Part shown: positions 63,407 to 64,000 of the stretch, piece by piece
Numbering within the stretch: position 1 is the first letter of the stretch
How the letters are laid out: the number at the start of each line of letters is the position of its first letter
Assembly: GCF_007279655.1 (NCBI RefSeq)
Contig: NZ_QKWN01000001.1
Coordinates: forward strand, 558,001-622,000
Length of the DNA stretch: 64,000 nucleotides
DNA from: Robertkochia solimangrovi
GTDB lineage: Bacteria > Bacteroidota > Bacteroidia > Flavobacteriales > Flavobacteriaceae
Direction of reading: 5' to 3'
The notes under the pieces: model-generated
What the model saw: the letters and a program-made list of their open reading frames with translations, nothing else
What the model was told of the DNA's origin: nothing
The model's database searches: none
Translations under genes and position numbers: made by a program

Positions 63407-64000
63407 TTAGAATGCGATTACCGCCTCAGCCATCAGACCGTTGAATTTACCGTCGTCAAAGATGCTGGAGCTGTTGAATCCGTCATATTTCTGAGTTACG
63501 TATTCCACTTTCATCAGTACGTTTTTAGTCATGAACCATCCCGCTGCCAGTTGGAATCTGTTGATGTCGATATCATCACCACTTGCTTCTTCATTGTTTA
63601 CCACGTTGTAACGACCACCTACGTAGAAATCTTCATTGTTACCGAATCTGTAGATTGCCTCACCCGCGAACTGAGTTGCATTTCTTCTGTCTGTTTCACT
63701 ATTTGCTCTACCGCTTACGAACTCCAGGGTTCCAAAAAGTTCAAGTCCGCCAAATTTTACATAAGGGTTGAACATTAAAGCAGTGATTGAGTTTCTGAAG
63801 TTAGGGTTATAGCGACCAGATCTGAAATTGCTGCTTGATGAGGCATCAGTTGGTTCGAGAACAAGATAGTATCTTGATCCTGCACGGTCACCACTGTACA
63901 GATAAGCGTTTGGTACTTGTCCTGTGGTATAGATAGATCCTGTTAATCTGAAACGTGTTCCGTTGCTGAATACATTGTCGTATCCGAGTTTGGCAAGGAA
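63407..64000 (-). CDS. Outer-membrane porin-like protein, 5'-truncated by window edge
   Basis: 198 residues of the C-terminal part; the frame is open to the right edge of the window (FLAKLGYDNVFSNGTRFRLTG at the start of the visible part). Alternating hydrophobic/polar strands (GWFMTKNVLMKVEYVTQKY) and a terminal Phe (LMAEAVIAF) are typical of outer-membrane barrels. A phosphate-selective or general porin is possible; the family cannot be fixed from this part. Confidence 0.75.
   Translation of the reverse strand, partial: FLAKLGYDNVFSNGTRFRLTGSIYTTGQVPNAYLYSGDRAGSRYYLVLEPTDASSSSNFRSGRYNPNFRNSITALMFNPYVKFGGLELFGTLEFVSGRANSETDRRNATQFAGEAIYRFGNNEDFYVGGRYNVVNNEEASGDDIDINRFQLAAGWFMTKNVLMKVEYVTQKYDGFNSSSIFDDGKFNGLMAEAVIAF

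Overview
The window looks like chromosomal DNA of a marine-type Flavobacteriaceae bacterium (phylum Bacteroidota). Evidence: repeated promoters of the TAnnTTTG type; many lipoproteins with a short signal ending in a lipobox Cys; a TonB-dependent receptor with an N-terminal carboxypeptidase-regulatory-like domain; an OmpA protein with thrombospondin-type-3 calcium repeats; a SusB-type GH97 glucosidase; and the familiar flavobacterial runs tdk-alr, queD-lpxH and addB-ompA-kbl-addA-sod. No rRNA, CRISPR array or intact insertion sequence was seen. One tRNA gene is present.

Layout. 1-20.4 kb is mostly housekeeping: a GreA/B-like fragment at the left edge, an ABC ATPase, prolyl oligopeptidase, asd, rsmI, tdk-alr, an OsmC protein, recJ, a GH97 glucosidase, queD, an LpxH-type hydrolase, a 2OG-Fe(II) oxygenase, an enoyl-CoA hydratase, a MATE exporter and a GNAT acetyltransferase. 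20.4-21.3 kb holds a universal stress protein and tRNA-Ala(GGC).

21.33-28.99 kb is a genomic island inserted at the 3' end of tRNA-Ala. It is bounded by a 15-bp direct repeat (TCCCATCTTCTCCAC at 21327-21341 and 28978-28992). It is visibly more AT-rich than its flanks. It carries a broken tyrosine-recombinase gene, an mcrB-mcrC restriction pair (EVE-type reader plus AAA+ GTPase, and a PD-(D/E)xK nuclease), an unusual lipoprotein, an unrecognised Cys-motif protein and two tiny ORFs. Two of the island proteins end in an SSB-like acidic -LPF tip. The tRNA's likely original terminator now lies just beyond attR.

29-40 kb is rich in small conserved proteins of unknown function (DUF4287/DUF5655, STM3941, LRR lipoprotein, DUF808, DUF4256, DUF1398, SpoIIAA-like, Bax inhibitor-1, SIMPL), a second universal stress protein and a 5'-truncated lipoprotein gene. 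40-43.5 kb encodes envelope thiol-redox proteins (two TlpA-like proteins and a stand-alone DsbD alpha-like domain) and a cyclase-family lipoprotein. 43.5-47.4 kb holds a LuxR regulator, a TonB receptor and a His-rich protein, probably for metal uptake. 48.8-50.8 kb is a translationally coupled operon of TM2, DUF2752, DUF4870-like and M48 protease genes. 51-64 kb returns to housekeeping: SDR, alpha/beta hydrolase, addB, ompA, kbl, addA, sod, YceI and a porin cut by the right edge.

Non-coding points of interest: a 9 x 7-bp perfect tandem repeat at 18435-18497; four perfect palindromes packed into the alr-osmC gap (9106-9303); a relic of a subtilase active-site segment at 3843-3980; a REP-like inverted repeat at about 36.6 kb in two copies; several dispersed intergenic repeats; and a hairpin-rich, gene-free segment at 51.05-51.14 kb that could be a small RNA.
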